Source of the DNA: JAXGTD01 sp040775095
Lineage (GTDB): Bacteria; Pseudomonadota; Gammaproteobacteria; Chromatiales; Chromatiaceae
Direction: 5' to 3'
Assembly (NCBI GenBank): GCA_040775095.1
Contig: JAXGTD010000005.1
Location: 18,770 to 82,769 of the forward strand
Length of the DNA: 64,000 bases
Made by a program: the position numbers and the translations under genes. The notes under the pieces were generated by a model that was not told the origin of the DNA, made no database searches, and worked only from the letters and a program-made list of their open reading frames with translations. Shown one piece after another: positions 33,400 to 42,130 of this stretch. Position 1 is the stretch's first letter. Every line of letters begins with the position of its first letter.

Positions 33400-36132
33400 C
33401 TAGACACGCACGCGCGGGTCCTCAACCTGCTCGATGGGCACGGTCCGGCGGATCACCCACTTCGTGAGCTCCAGCACCGGGACGATGCTGAAGGCGGCAG
33501 CCAGAACCAGCAGCCAGTCCTCCCATGGCAGGTGGTAGGTGCCGAAGGCCGCGGACATCACCGGCACATAGACGATCACCAGCAGCAGCAGCATCTCCCA
33601 GGCGATCGCGATGTTCAGCCAGCGGTTGGCGAACGGCCGGTCCAGCACCGAGCGGCGATCGGAGCGGAAGTTGTATGCCTTGAAGAACTGGATCAGCACC
33701 AGCGAGATGAAGGTCATGGTCATGGCATGCATCAGCGCCCGCTCCGGACCCAGCCCCAGCGCCTCGCCATTGTCGAGCTCCCACACGAACAACGACACAT
33801 TGACGAGGGTGGACCAGACGCCCCCCACCAGCATCAGGACGACCACCGGGCGGGTGAAAATACCAGCGCGGGGGTCGCGTGGCGGACGCCGCATCAGGTC
33901 ATCCTCGGGCGGGTCGAAGGCCAGCGCCAGAGCCGGCAGGCCATCGGTGGCGAGGTTGACGTAGAGGATCTGCACCGCGCTGAGCGGCAGCGGCAGTCCG
34001 GCCAGCGTTGCCACCGCCATCAGTCCGATCTCGCCGATGTTGGACGAGAGCAGGTACATCAGATATTTCTTGATGTTCGAGAAGATGCCGCGGCCCTCCT
34101 CGACGGCCCCGACGATGCTGGCGAAGTTGTCGTCGGTCAGGGTCATGTCGGCGGCCTCGCGACTGACGTCGGTGCCAGTCACGCCCATGGCCACGCCGAT
34201 GTCCGCCTTCTTCAGCGCCGGGGCGTCATTGACGCCATCGCCTGTCATCGCGCAGACACGCCCCCGGCGCTGGAAGGCCGTGACCACCCGCAGCTTGTGC
34301 TCCGGCGACACGCGGGCGTAGACCTCGATCTCCTCGACCTGCGCCTCGAGCTGCGCGTCGCTCATCGCGTCGAGCTCACGACCAACCACGACCCGCCCGG
34401 TACGCAGGATGCCGAGCTCGCGGGCGATGGCTCGCGCCGTCTCGGGGTGATCGCCGGTGATCATGACCGCGCGCACGCCGGCGCGCTCACACTCGGCAAT
34501 GGCCTCCTTCGCCTCGCCTCGTGGCGGGTCGATCATGCCGGCCAGGCCAAGGAAGACCATGCCCTGCTCGGCGTCGGCCTTGCCCGTGACGCCGCGCTTC
34601 TCACCAACGGCCAGTACCCGCAGCGCCTGCTGGGCCATGGCCTCGGCCGCCGCGGAGATCCGCGCGCGGCCCGCATCGTCGAGCGCCACGGTACCCTCGC
34701 CGGTGAGCTGGCGATCGCACGCGGCCACGATGACCTCGGCGGCGCCCTTGGCGTAGGCCACGGTTTCCGCCCCCGCCCCCCTGTCCTCGCGGTGCAGCGT
34801 CGTCATGCGTTTGCGCTCGGAGCTGAAGGGGATCTCGTCGACCCGGGGCGCATCGGCCTCCAGCGCCCGCTTGACCAGTCCCGCCTTGGCGGCAGCCACC
34901 ACCAGCGCGCCTTCGGTCGGGTCGCCGTACAGGTGCCACGTGCCGTTCTCCTGCTCGAGGTGGGCGTCGCAGGACAGTGCCGCCGCGCGCAATAACTGCT
35001 GCACCAGCTCGCGCCGTGCCGGATCGTCGCCCGGAACCGTGAGCGCGCCTTCCGGGGCGTAGCCGCTGCCGGAGACGGTGGTCACCTGGCCATCGTTCCA
35101 GAGCTCGCGCAGCGTCATTTCGTCGCGGGTCAGGGTACCGGTCTTGTCAGAGCAGATCACCGAGGTGCTGCCGAGGGTCTCCACCGTGGGCAGGCGGCGC
35201 ACCAGCGCATGACGCTTGACCATGCGCTGCACGCCGATGGCGAGCGAGATGGTGACCACCGCGGGCAGCGCCTCGGGCACGACCGCCACCGCCAGCGCGA
35301 CACCAAAGATGAACATCTCGAGCGGCGGCGCGCCGCGCAGCACCCCGAGACCGGCGATCAGCACCACGACGATGCCGGCGGCAATGGCCAGCACCCGCCC
35401 CAGCTTGTCGAGGTTGCGCTGCAGGGGCGTGCGCACCGACTCGACCCCCGCCAGCATGCCGGTGACACGGCCGAATTCGGTGCCGAGGCCAGTGGCAACA
35501 ACGATGCCGCGCCCACGCCCATAGGCAATATCGGTGCCGGAGAAGACGAGGTTGACGCGGTCACCGATTGGGAGACTCTCGTCGGCCAGGACCCCGGTCT
35601 GCTTGTCGACCGGGGCAGACTCCCCGGTCAGCGCCGCCTCGTTGACGCGCAGGTTCGCCATCTCAATCAGGCGGGCGTCCGCGGGCACCCGATCACCGGC
35701 TGCGAGCAACACGACATCCCCAGGGACCACCTCGCGCGAGGGAATGCTCTGCTCACGCCCGTCACGGATGACCCGGGCCAAGGGCGCGGCCATCCGTCGC
35801 AGGGCCTCCATCGCCCGCTCGGCGCGATATTCCTGCACGAAGCCGAGGATGATCGCGAACAACACGATCACCGCGATGACGAGCGATTCCAATACCTCGC
35901 CGAGCAGCGCGGAGATCGTCACCGCGATCAGCAGGATGATGATCAGCACGTTGCCGAACTGCGCCGCCAGGATCGACCAGGGTGAGACCACGTCGGCGCG
36001 GGGCAGCTCGTTGAACCCGTCGCGCGCAAGCCGCTCGGCGACCTCGTCGGCGCGCAGGCCGCGGTCGCTTGTCGCAAGGGCTTCGCGGGTCTCGTCGCAG
36101 GAACGGGCGTGCCAGGGTCGGGAGTCGTTCAT
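33400..36132 (-). CDS. P2-type cation-transporting ATPase (Ca2+-ATPase-like)
   Basis: A 910-residue P-type ATPase of the inner membrane. Order: N-terminal cation-ATPase domain, actuator TGESAPVD, membrane helix 4 PEALPAVVTISLAIG, phosphorylated Asp in CSDKTGTLTRDE, nucleotide domain with KGAAEV, hinge TGDGVNDAP, and six C-terminal helices. Motifs resemble the bacterial PacL/SERCA-type Ca2+ pumps, though PEALP replaces the usual PEGLP, so the ion (Ca2+, Mn2+ or Na+) is not certain. It stands alone, convergent with hda. Confidence 0.92.
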   Translation of the reverse strand: MNDSRPWHARSCDETREALATSDRGLRADEVAERLARDGFNELPRADVVSPWSILAAQFGNVLIIILLIAVTISALLGEVLESLVIAVIVLFAIILGFVQEYRAERAMEALRRMAAPLARVIRDGREQSIPSREVVPGDVVLLAAGDRVPADARLIEMANLRVNEAALTGESAPVDKQTGVLADESLPIGDRVNLVFSGTDIAYGRGRGIVVATGLGTEFGRVTGMLAGVESVRTPLQRNLDKLGRVLAIAAGIVVVLIAGLGVLRGAPPLEMFIFGVALAVAVVPEALPAVVTISLAIGVQRMVKRHALVRRLPTVETLGSTSVICSDKTGTLTRDEMTLRELWNDGQVTTVSGSGYAPEGALTVPGDDPARRELVQQLLRAAALSCDAHLEQENGTWHLYGDPTEGALVVAAAKAGLVKRALEADAPRVDEIPFSSERKRMTTLHREDRGAGAETVAYAKGAAEVIVAACDRQLTGEGTVALDDAGRARISAAAEAMAQQALRVLAVGEKRGVTGKADAEQGMVFLGLAGMIDPPRGEAKEAIAECERAGVRAVMITGDHPETARAIARELGILRTGRVVVGRELDAMSDAQLEAQVEEIEVYARVSPEHKLRVVTAFQRRGRVCAMTGDGVNDAPALKKADIGVAMGVTGTDVSREAADMTLTDDNFASIVGAVEEGRGIFSNIKKYLMYLLSSNIGEIGLMAVATLAGLPLPLSAVQILYVNLATDGLPALALAFDPPEDDLMRRPPRDPRAGIFTRPVVVLMLVGGVWSTLVNVSLFVWELDNGEALGLGPERALMHAMTMTFISLVLIQFFKAYNFRSDRRSVLDRPFANRWLNIAIAWEMLLLLVIVYVPVMSAAFGTYHLPWEDWLLVLAAAFSIVPVLELTKWVIRRTVPIEQVEDPRVRV

Positions 36133-36386
36133 CGATTGGCCTTTGCGCGGGGCACCGGCCCGAGCCGCCGGGCCGATGCCAGATAGAGTGTTCTGCCTAT
36201 GCTAGCAAGGAGAGCGGTTGCGAGCGCTGACCGCGCGCAATCCGCACGGGGGCGCCCTGAAACAGGTAGACGCCCCCGCTATACTGCACGCTGGTGGGGC
36301 TGGCACCGATCTTCCCAGTCCGGCTAGGCGTCCGTCACGGGCGATCATTCGTAACGAACCAGCGCAACCAGACAACAGGAGTGACC

Positions 36387-37295
36387 ATGGATATCGCCCA
36401 GGCCAACGAAGAGTTTGGTATTCCCGGCGTGCTCTCGATCGGCATTGGCAAGGGTGGGCTGCCGCTGATCTGCATTGACAACGCCTTCGCCCGCGCCGAG
36501 ATCTGCGCCTATGCCGGCCAGATGCTGTCGTACCTGCCTGCCGGTGAGCCAGAGGACCTGCTGTTCGTCTCCCGCGACGCCTATTTCCAGCCCGGCAAGG
36601 CGATCAAGGGCGGCATCCCGCTGTGCTGGCCCTGGTTCGGACCAGACCCGGAGGCGCGCGGCCGCCCGGCGCACGGGTTTGTGCGAGATCGGCCCTGGAG
36701 CCTGTTGTCGACCGAGGCGATGGTCGACGGCACGACGCGGGTGCGCCTGGGCATCCGGGATGACGCCGAGACCCGCGCCCTCTGGCCGCTGTCGTTCAGC
36801 CTTGAGCTTGAGGTCACGGTCGGCGCCGAGCTGACCCTCGCGCTGATCAGCCACAATCCGGGCGAGCAGGCGATGACCATCACCCAGGCCCTGCACACCT
36901 ATTTTCGCGTCGGGGACGTGCGCGCGGTGCGCGTCGAGGGCCTGTCCGGTCGCACCTATGTCGACAAGGTCGGCAGCGGCGGCGAGAGGCTGCAGGAAGG
37001 GCCGGTCACGGTCGCCGGCGAGGTCAACCGGATCTACCTCGACACCACTGGCGAGCTGATCATCGACGACCCGACACTGGGCCGGCGGATCCATATCACC
37101 CGCTCTGGCAGCCGCTCGGTCGTGGTCTGGAACCCCTGGATCGAGACCAGCGCGGCGATGGACGACCTGGCCGACGACGAGTACCCGCACATGCTGTGCG
37201 TCGAGACCACCAACGCGGCCCCGGGGGATCCGGTCAGCTTGCGGGCAGGCGGCGAATACCGGCTGGAGACCCGTTACAGGATCCAACGGGGCTAG
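36387..37295 (+). CDS. D-hexose-6-phosphate mutarotase (YeaD family)
   Basis: Interconverts alpha and beta anomers of glucose-6-phosphate and similar sugars. The 302-residue galactose-mutarotase-fold protein starts MDIAQANEEFGIPGVLSIGI, with AIKGGIPLCWPWFG, AHGFVRDRPW, THYF-like LHTYFRVGDV and VVWNPWIETSAAMDDL. CAGGAG precedes the ATG. Its stop codon lies within CGGGGCTAGGG, the boundary sequence of the adjoining repeat element. Confidence 0.92.
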   Translation: MDIAQANEEFGIPGVLSIGIGKGGLPLICIDNAFARAEICAYAGQMLSYLPAGEPEDLLFVSRDAYFQPGKAIKGGIPLCWPWFGPDPEARGRPAHGFVRDRPWSLLSTEAMVDGTTRVRLGIRDDAETRALWPLSFSLELEVTVGAELTLALISHNPGEQAMTITQALHTYFRVGDVRAVRVEGLSGRTYVDKVGSGGERLQEGPVTVAGEVNRIYLDTTGELIIDDPTLGRRIHITRSGSRSVVVWNPWIETSAAMDDLADDEYPHMLCVETTNAAPGDPVSLRAGGEYRLETRYRIQRG

Positions 37296-37460
37296 GGAAG
37301 ACCCGGCCTGTTCCATCACCCGGGCGACTGAACCTGGAGCGAACCGGAAACCGCGTTTTCGGTTCGCGAGCCGCTCCGAGGCCAGGACGGCGCTGGAGCG
37401 GGATCCGTCCCGGTTAACGCTGCGTCAAAGCCTCTCCCGTCCAGGCCACGGATGGCCCGC
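37287..37460 (+). repeat. Dispersed multi-hairpin element, copy E (degenerate)
   Basis: Forward orientation, between convergent genes. It begins CGGGGCTAGGG (37287-37297, containing the mutarotase TAG stop). It retains GAAGACCCGGC, the stem GAACCG-GAAAC/GTTTTC-GGTTC (about 37340-37364), and TCCCGTCCAGGCCACGG/GGCCCG at the right. Its stem differs from copy B by a paired G-C to A-T change. Confidence 0.7.
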
Positions 37461-37543
37461 CGCGGTGCAGGTCGCGCCGCCGCGGACGCAATCGGGTCGT
37501 CGCCATGGATGCCTCATGCCAGCGGCGCCTCCCTCCCAGGGCG

Positions 37544-38716
37544 TCACAAGCGGTGGGACAGGTCGCGCAACGAAAAGCCGCGGCACGCGGGCAGGTCTCC
37601 GCGTGTCAGGCCGATCACCCCAAAGCGCTCACCCATCCGCGACGGCAGCACCAGCTGCTTGACGCCCGCGGCCAGCGCCATCGCCGCCACCGGATCAGCC
37701 ACCGCCATGGCCTCGGCCATCAGGGTGTCGAGTCCGCAGCCGAGCAGGAAGCCCGCCTGGCTGGTGTAGCCGGCCAGCGAGAACCCAGCCTCGGCACCCG
37801 CATCCGCGAGGGCCGAGAAATCGACATGGGCGGTGATGTCCTGCAGACCGATATGGGCGTAAGGGTCGGCATGTGACCGATGCCGGACATGGCACATCAG
37901 CGTGCCCATCCCACGCCGAGGGTGGTAGAGTTCCGCGCGCGGGTAGCCGTAGTCGATGATCAGCGCGAGTCCCCGGGCCAGCGCGCTGGACAATGCGGCG
38001 ACCCATGGCGCAAGCCGCAGATTGATCTCCGAGGCGTAGCCCGGCGCGACCGCCAGTCCCCGCGCCTGGAGCGCGCAAACGCCCGCCGCCAAGCCGGCCG
38101 AGCGCGGCACATCGACCCGCTCGGCCAACCCGTCCGCGGTCGGGACCACGTAGACCTCCTGTACGGCACCGTCATCCGAGATTCGGAAGCGGTGCACTGG
38201 CATCGCGTCCACGACCTCGTTGGCCAGCACGATACCGCGCAAGCCGGTCGGGAGGGTCGCGGGCCAGTCGACACGCGCCAACAGGTGCGGCACCCGCCGG
38301 GCGAGCAGCGCGCGCTGGCGCGCCTTCAGGTCCGGGCTGAGCTCCAGGATGCGATAGCGCGCGGGCAGCTGGCCGTGACGCTCGAGCGCCAACAGCACCT
38401 CGGCCGCCAGCGCGCCGGAACCGGCACCGAATTCCAGCACGTCGCCACCGCCGAGCGCGTCGAGCACCTCGGCGCACTGCGCGGCGATGCAGCGTCCGAA
38501 CAGCGGTGAGATCTCCGGGGCGGTGGCGAAATCACCCGCCGCCCCCAGTTTCTCGGCACCAGCGACGTAGTAACCGAGCCCCGGGGCGTACAGGGCCAGC
38601 TCCATGAATCGATCGAACGGCAGGCACCCCCCCGCCGCGTCCGCCTCGCGCCGGATCAGCTCGGACAGCCGCAGGCTCGAGTCCGCGGAGGGGTCATCGA
38701 CAGAAGAGATGGGCAT
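37544..38716 (-). CDS. SAM-dependent methyltransferase, MidA/NDUFAF7 family
   Basis: A 390-residue methyltransferase of COG1565; the mitochondrial homologue NDUFAF7 methylates an arginine of complex I subunit NDUFS2. Motifs: GYYVAGAEKLGAAGDFATAP, the SAM loop VLEFGAGSGALAAEV, ANEVVDAMPVHRF and GLALIIDYGYPRAE. Bacterial substrates are not established. I chose the ATG at 38716; a GTG six codons earlier is possible. Divergent from the SDR gene. Confidence 0.9.
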   Translation of the reverse strand: MPISSVDDPSADSSLRLSELIRREADAAGGCLPFDRFMELALYAPGLGYYVAGAEKLGAAGDFATAPEISPLFGRCIAAQCAEVLDALGGGDVLEFGAGSGALAAEVLLALERHGQLPARYRILELSPDLKARQRALLARRVPHLLARVDWPATLPTGLRGIVLANEVVDAMPVHRFRISDDGAVQEVYVVPTADGLAERVDVPRSAGLAAGVCALQARGLAVAPGYASEINLRLAPWVAALSSALARGLALIIDYGYPRAELYHPRRGMGTLMCHVRHRSHADPYAHIGLQDITAHVDFSALADAGAEAGFSLAGYTSQAGFLLGCGLDTLMAEAMAVADPVAAMALAAGVKQLVLPSRMGERFGVIGLTRGDLPACRGFSLRDLSHRL

Positions 38717-38885
38717 GGGGAAACCGGGTGGCACGAGCGATGGTTTTGCGGCACCTTAGCGGAAACGCTCGCCGTGGAGAATCGCCCCCGTGCGCGCCAG
38801 GTCGAGATCCGAGGCGACAGGGCCCGATACCGGGCCCATCGCGAACCCGATCCTGCTGGCAAATCGTGCTGTTTGCGTCGCAATC

Positions 38886-39701
38886 ATGGCCCATGACAGG
38901 GCCACTGCCACCCCGAACCGACCCACCAATCCGGAAAACCTACCCTTGGAATCACAACAGACAACGCTGAACGGCAGGCTCGCGCTGATCACCGGCGCCG
39001 CCCACCGCATTGGGGCCCAGATCGCGCGAACCCTGCACGCGCACGGCTGCGACCTCGTGCTCCACTATCGACACTCCGCCGATGCGGCCGAGGCCCTGGC
39101 GCAGCGTCTGCAGGGGCGGCGTCCCGACTCGGTGCGCTGCCTGCAAGCCGATCTGCTGGACACCAGGGCTCTGCCCGTGCTGATCGAGCGGGTCGAGGAC
39201 TTTCGCGGGCGACTCGACATCCTGGTCAACAATGCCTCCAGTTTCTACCCGACGCCGCTGGGCGAGGCCACCGAGACACAATGGGAGGAGCTGATGGGGT
39301 CGAACCTGAAGGGGCCGTTCTTTCTGACCCAGGCCGCAGCGCCCTTGCTGCGTGCGGTCGGCGGGTGCGTCGTGAACCTGGTGGACATCCACGCCCAGCG
39401 CCCGCTCAAGGACCACCCGATCTACTCCATGGCCAAGGCCGGCAACGCGATGATGGTGAAGTCGCTGGCGCGTGAGCTCGGCCCCGAGGTCCGGGTCAAT
39501 GGCATTGCGCCCGGCGCCATACTCTGGCCCGAGCAAGGGCTGAGCGACGACGCCAAACGTGAGATCCTGGCCCGAACGGCGTTGGCGCGCGCCGGTGCGC
39601 CAGCCGACATCGCGCGTACCCTGCTGTTTCTGGTGCGCGACGCCCCCTACATTACGGGCCAGATCATCGCCGTGGACGGCGGACGCACACTGCAGCAGTA
39701 A
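38886..39701 (+). CDS. Pteridine reductase-like short-chain dehydrogenase
   Basis: NADPH-dependent SDR with TGAAHRIGAQIARTLH, whose arginine after the glycine motif is typical of FolM/PTR1-type pteridine reductases. It also has VNNASSFYPTPLG, the catalytic YSMAKAGNAM and a C-terminal ITGQIIAVDGGRTL. The likely role is reduction of dihydrofolate, dihydromonapterin or biopterin. The start is uncertain: ATG 38886 gives 271 residues, but the conserved part begins about 28 residues later and a TTG at 38946 is also possible. Confidence 0.87.
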   Translation: MAHDRATATPNRPTNPENLPLESQQTTLNGRLALITGAAHRIGAQIARTLHAHGCDLVLHYRHSADAAEALAQRLQGRRPDSVRCLQADLLDTRALPVLIERVEDFRGRLDILVNNASSFYPTPLGEATETQWEELMGSNLKGPFFLTQAAAPLLRAVGGCVVNLVDIHAQRPLKDHPIYSMAKAGNAMMVKSLARELGPEVRVNGIAPGAILWPEQGLSDDAKREILARTALARAGAPADIARTLLFLVRDAPYITGQIIAVDGGRTLQQ

Positions 39702-39725
39702 CCCGAGGCCGCACCGATCAGCACC

Positions 39726-40229
39726 ATGAGCAACCACGACAGGGGCAAGCGCCATCCGAGCGGCGACCACAGCTCACCCTACCCGGTCAGCCGCCTGGCA
39801 CCCGCGTTCCATGCGCCGGACCTGGCCGAGGAGATCCGCCGCGCGGAGACCCTGCTCAGTGCCCGTAGCGGCGCCAAGCTGCGCGTCATCGCCGACCAGA
39901 TCAAGTCGCTCCAAGCCGAGGCGCGCAAGGTGCTCGACGAGGCCCGTGACGAGCAGGCCCTGACCCACGCCCGCTGCGCCTTCAAACGCATCCCCGGGCA
40001 CTGCTATCACCTCTACCGTAAGCCCGACGGCAGCACCTTCTTTTCGATGCTCTCGCCGGCGGACTGGCGCGGCAAGCCACCGGACGCCTTCGTCGGATCC
40101 TATCGGCTCGAGGCAGACCACTCATGGACCCCGGCCAAGCGCATCGGCGCCAGCGACGATACCGGTGAGCTGGTCGGGCAGCTGCTGCGCATCGGAGGGC
40201 TGCCTCCGACCAGCGGGGATTCAGGCTGA
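39726..40229 (+). CDS. DUF2452 (C1orf50-like) protein
   Basis: A 167-residue soluble protein matching DUF2452, a family shared by bacteria and animals (human C1orf50). Diagnostic stretches are IKSLQAEARKVLDEARDE, IPGHCYHLYRKPDGSTFFSM, LSPADWRGKPPDAFVGSYRL and DHSWTPAKRI. Function unknown. It lies 24 bp after the SDR on the same strand. Confidence 0.9.
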   Translation: MSNHDRGKRHPSGDHSSPYPVSRLAPAFHAPDLAEEIRRAETLLSARSGAKLRVIADQIKSLQAEARKVLDEARDEQALTHARCAFKRIPGHCYHLYRKPDGSTFFSMLSPADWRGKPPDAFVGSYRLEADHSWTPAKRIGASDDTGELVGQLLRIGGLPPTSGDSG

Positions 40230-40301
40230 CCGGGCCGGCTGCCCCGGGCGGCGCGCCAGAGCATATCGACACCAACCAAATCAGCGGGAGATTCACCATC
40301 C

Positions 40302-40901
40302 ATGTGGGACGCACGCTACGCGGATGAGGAGTTCGTCTACGGCACCCGGCCAAACGACTTCCTCGCCGGGCACATCGCCGAGCTGCGCTCCGGGCGGGCC
40401 CTGTGCCTCGGCGAGGGCGAGGGCCGCAACGCGGTGTTTCTGGCCGAGCAGGGCTTCGACGTGACCGCGGTGGATGCCTCCAGCGTTGGCCTGGGCAAGG
40501 CACACCGGCTCGCCGGGGAGCGGGGCGTGGGGATCCGCACGGTGCACGCCGATCTCGCGGATTTCGAGATCGTCCCGGGGTACTGGGACCTGATCCTGTC
40601 CATCTTCTGCCACGTCCCGGCCGCATTGAGGGCCGACCTGCATCGGCGCGTCGTCGCCGGACTCGCGCCCGGTGGCGCCTTCCTGCTCGAGGCCTATACC
40701 CCGCGTCAAATCGCGATGAAGACCGGCGGCCCACCCGATCCCGCGCTGATGATGGAGCTGGCGACGCTGCGGCGCGAGCTCGATGGTCTGCAGCTCACGC
40801 TGGCCCAGGAGATCATCAGGCCGGTGCACGAGGGACGACTGCACTTCGGCGACGGCGCCGTGGTGCAGGTGATTGCGCTGCGGCCCGGACCGGCCCCGTG
40901 A
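40302..40901 (+). CDS. Class I SAM-dependent methyltransferase
   Basis: A 199-residue small methyltransferase resembling the TehB/thiopurine type. It starts MWDARYADEEFVYGTRPNDF and has the SAM loop ALCLGEGEGRNAVFLAEQGF and acidic VDASSVGL; the C-terminal part is short. The substrate is unknown. Its TGA overlaps the GTG of the next gene, coupling it to a cytochrome c. Confidence 0.87.
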   Translation: MWDARYADEEFVYGTRPNDFLAGHIAELRSGRALCLGEGEGRNAVFLAEQGFDVTAVDASSVGLGKAHRLAGERGVGIRTVHADLADFEIVPGYWDLILSIFCHVPAALRADLHRRVVAGLAPGGAFLLEAYTPRQIAMKTGGPPDPALMMELATLRRELDGLQLTLAQEIIRPVHEGRLHFGDGAVVQVIALRPGPAP

Positions 40902-41773
40902 GCACGCGCGCGCTCACCCGCCTGACCCTGGCCTTGTGCCTGTCCGTGTCGCTCGTGGCGGGGGGAGCGGCCGCGAACGAGCCGATACTGGGCTTCGACG
41001 TCGCGGGCCGGCCCGTCGGCAGGCTGGATCTTGCCGAGCTGTCCACCCGGCTCCACACCCGCGCGGTCGAGTTGTTCGATCCGCACTATATGAAACGAAA
41101 GCGCTTTCGGGCCTTCGCGCTGGCCGACGTGATGGGCGCGGGGTTCGGCGAATCCTGGCGCCACGCCCCCCATACCGAGGTCGTGTTTACCGCCCGCGAC
41201 GGCTATCGCGCCGTCAGCGCGCGCGAGAAGGTCGCCGAGGCCGGCGGCTATCTCGCCTTTGCCGATCTCGATGCCGAGGGGGGCTGGGAGCCCCTGCCCG
41301 GCAACCGGACGGATCCGGGGCCATTCTATGTCGTCTGGCTCGGCGACGGGCAAGGCACGGCCCAGGGGTACCCCTGGCCCTGGCAGCTCGCGCAGATCTC
41401 CATGGTCCGGGTCGAGGATGCATTTCCGGCGGTGTTCCCGAATGGCGCGCCGGAAGACTCCTCCGTCCTGCGCGGCTACGGGCTCTTCAAGGACCGCTGC
41501 CTGCGCTGCCACGCGATGAACGAACAGGGCGGCAAGGTCGGTCCCGACCTCAATGCCCCGATGAGCGTGGTGGAATACCGATCACCAATGATGATCCGTG
41601 CATTCATTCGGCACCCCTCCCGCTATCGTCACACCCACATGCCGGATCACGAGGACCTCTCCGATCGGGATCTCGACGACCTGCTCGACTATTTCCGCCA
41701 CCAGGCACGCCCGGTTCCAGCAACCCCGACACCAGACCCCGGAACCGGCGTCATCGACCCGGGAGGCCGCTGA
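40898..41773 (+). CDS. Exported monoheme cytochrome c with an N-terminal molybdopterin-oxidoreductase-like domain
   Basis: A 291-residue exported protein starting at GTG (MSTRALTRLTLALCLSVSLV, then AGGAAANE). Residues about 25-180 look like the small Oxidored_molyb fold seen in sulfite-oxidase/YedY relatives (FRAFALADVMGAGF, VVFTARDGYRAVSA, GYPWPWQLAQISMVRVED) but without an evident molybdenum cysteine. The C-terminal cytochrome domain has one CLRCH (Cys201, Cys204, His205) and a likely distal Met in HMPDHEDLSDRD. It probably passes electrons in the periplasm; the partner is unknown. Confidence 0.8.
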   Translation: MSTRALTRLTLALCLSVSLVAGGAAANEPILGFDVAGRPVGRLDLAELSTRLHTRAVELFDPHYMKRKRFRAFALADVMGAGFGESWRHAPHTEVVFTARDGYRAVSAREKVAEAGGYLAFADLDAEGGWEPLPGNRTDPGPFYVVWLGDGQGTAQGYPWPWQLAQISMVRVEDAFPAVFPNGAPEDSSVLRGYGLFKDRCLRCHAMNEQGGKVGPDLNAPMSVVEYRSPMMIRAFIRHPSRYRHTHMPDHEDLSDRDLDDLLDYFRHQARPVPATPTPDPGTGVIDPGGR

Positions 41774-41979
41774 TTTCCGGCGCTTCCTTCCTCCCCGAAG
41801 ACGGTTCAGCCTGACCAGGCCGGATGGTGGGTCGCACGCCGCATTCCCGCCCCCTTTTTTGTGATGTGCGTCGGCTTTCGAAAAAAAATCGGGCGGTTTC
41901 AGGTCAGATTAAGGTTGGGCAGGTAGCATCGGGCACGCGAAGCGCCGCAACCACCCACCATCCCCCGGTGTTCAGACGG

Positions 41980-42027
41980 CGCTCGCACAGAGCCGACCGC
42001 AGGACTGCGAGCGTGCGGGTCGGCTCT
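41980..42027 (+). promoter_or_regulatory. Interleaved inverted repeats upstream of the 9-heme cytochrome
   Basis: The 357-bp gap 41774-42130 contains CGCTCGCA (41980-41987) pairing with TGCGAGCG (42006-42013), and AGAGCCGACC (41989-41998) pairing with GGTCGGCTCT (42018-42027). The arms alternate a-b-a'-b', so the two stems either form a pseudoknot or exclude each other. No open frame of note lies in the gap; FKKKR-like poly-A (about 41879-41888) precedes it. It may be a leader RNA switch. Confidence 0.5.
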
Positions 42028-42130
42028 CGCCCGAGAAGTCTCCGAATGGACTCACGCCAGCGTCGGTCGTTCACGGCCGGCGCCGGGCACGTTCGCGACT
42101 AAAACTAAATGAATGTTAGGAGTGGAATCC

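Noticed and set aside
33532..34995. 487-residue plus-strand open frame
   Set aside because: Antisense to the P-type ATPase; His/Arg/Gly-rich, no domain.
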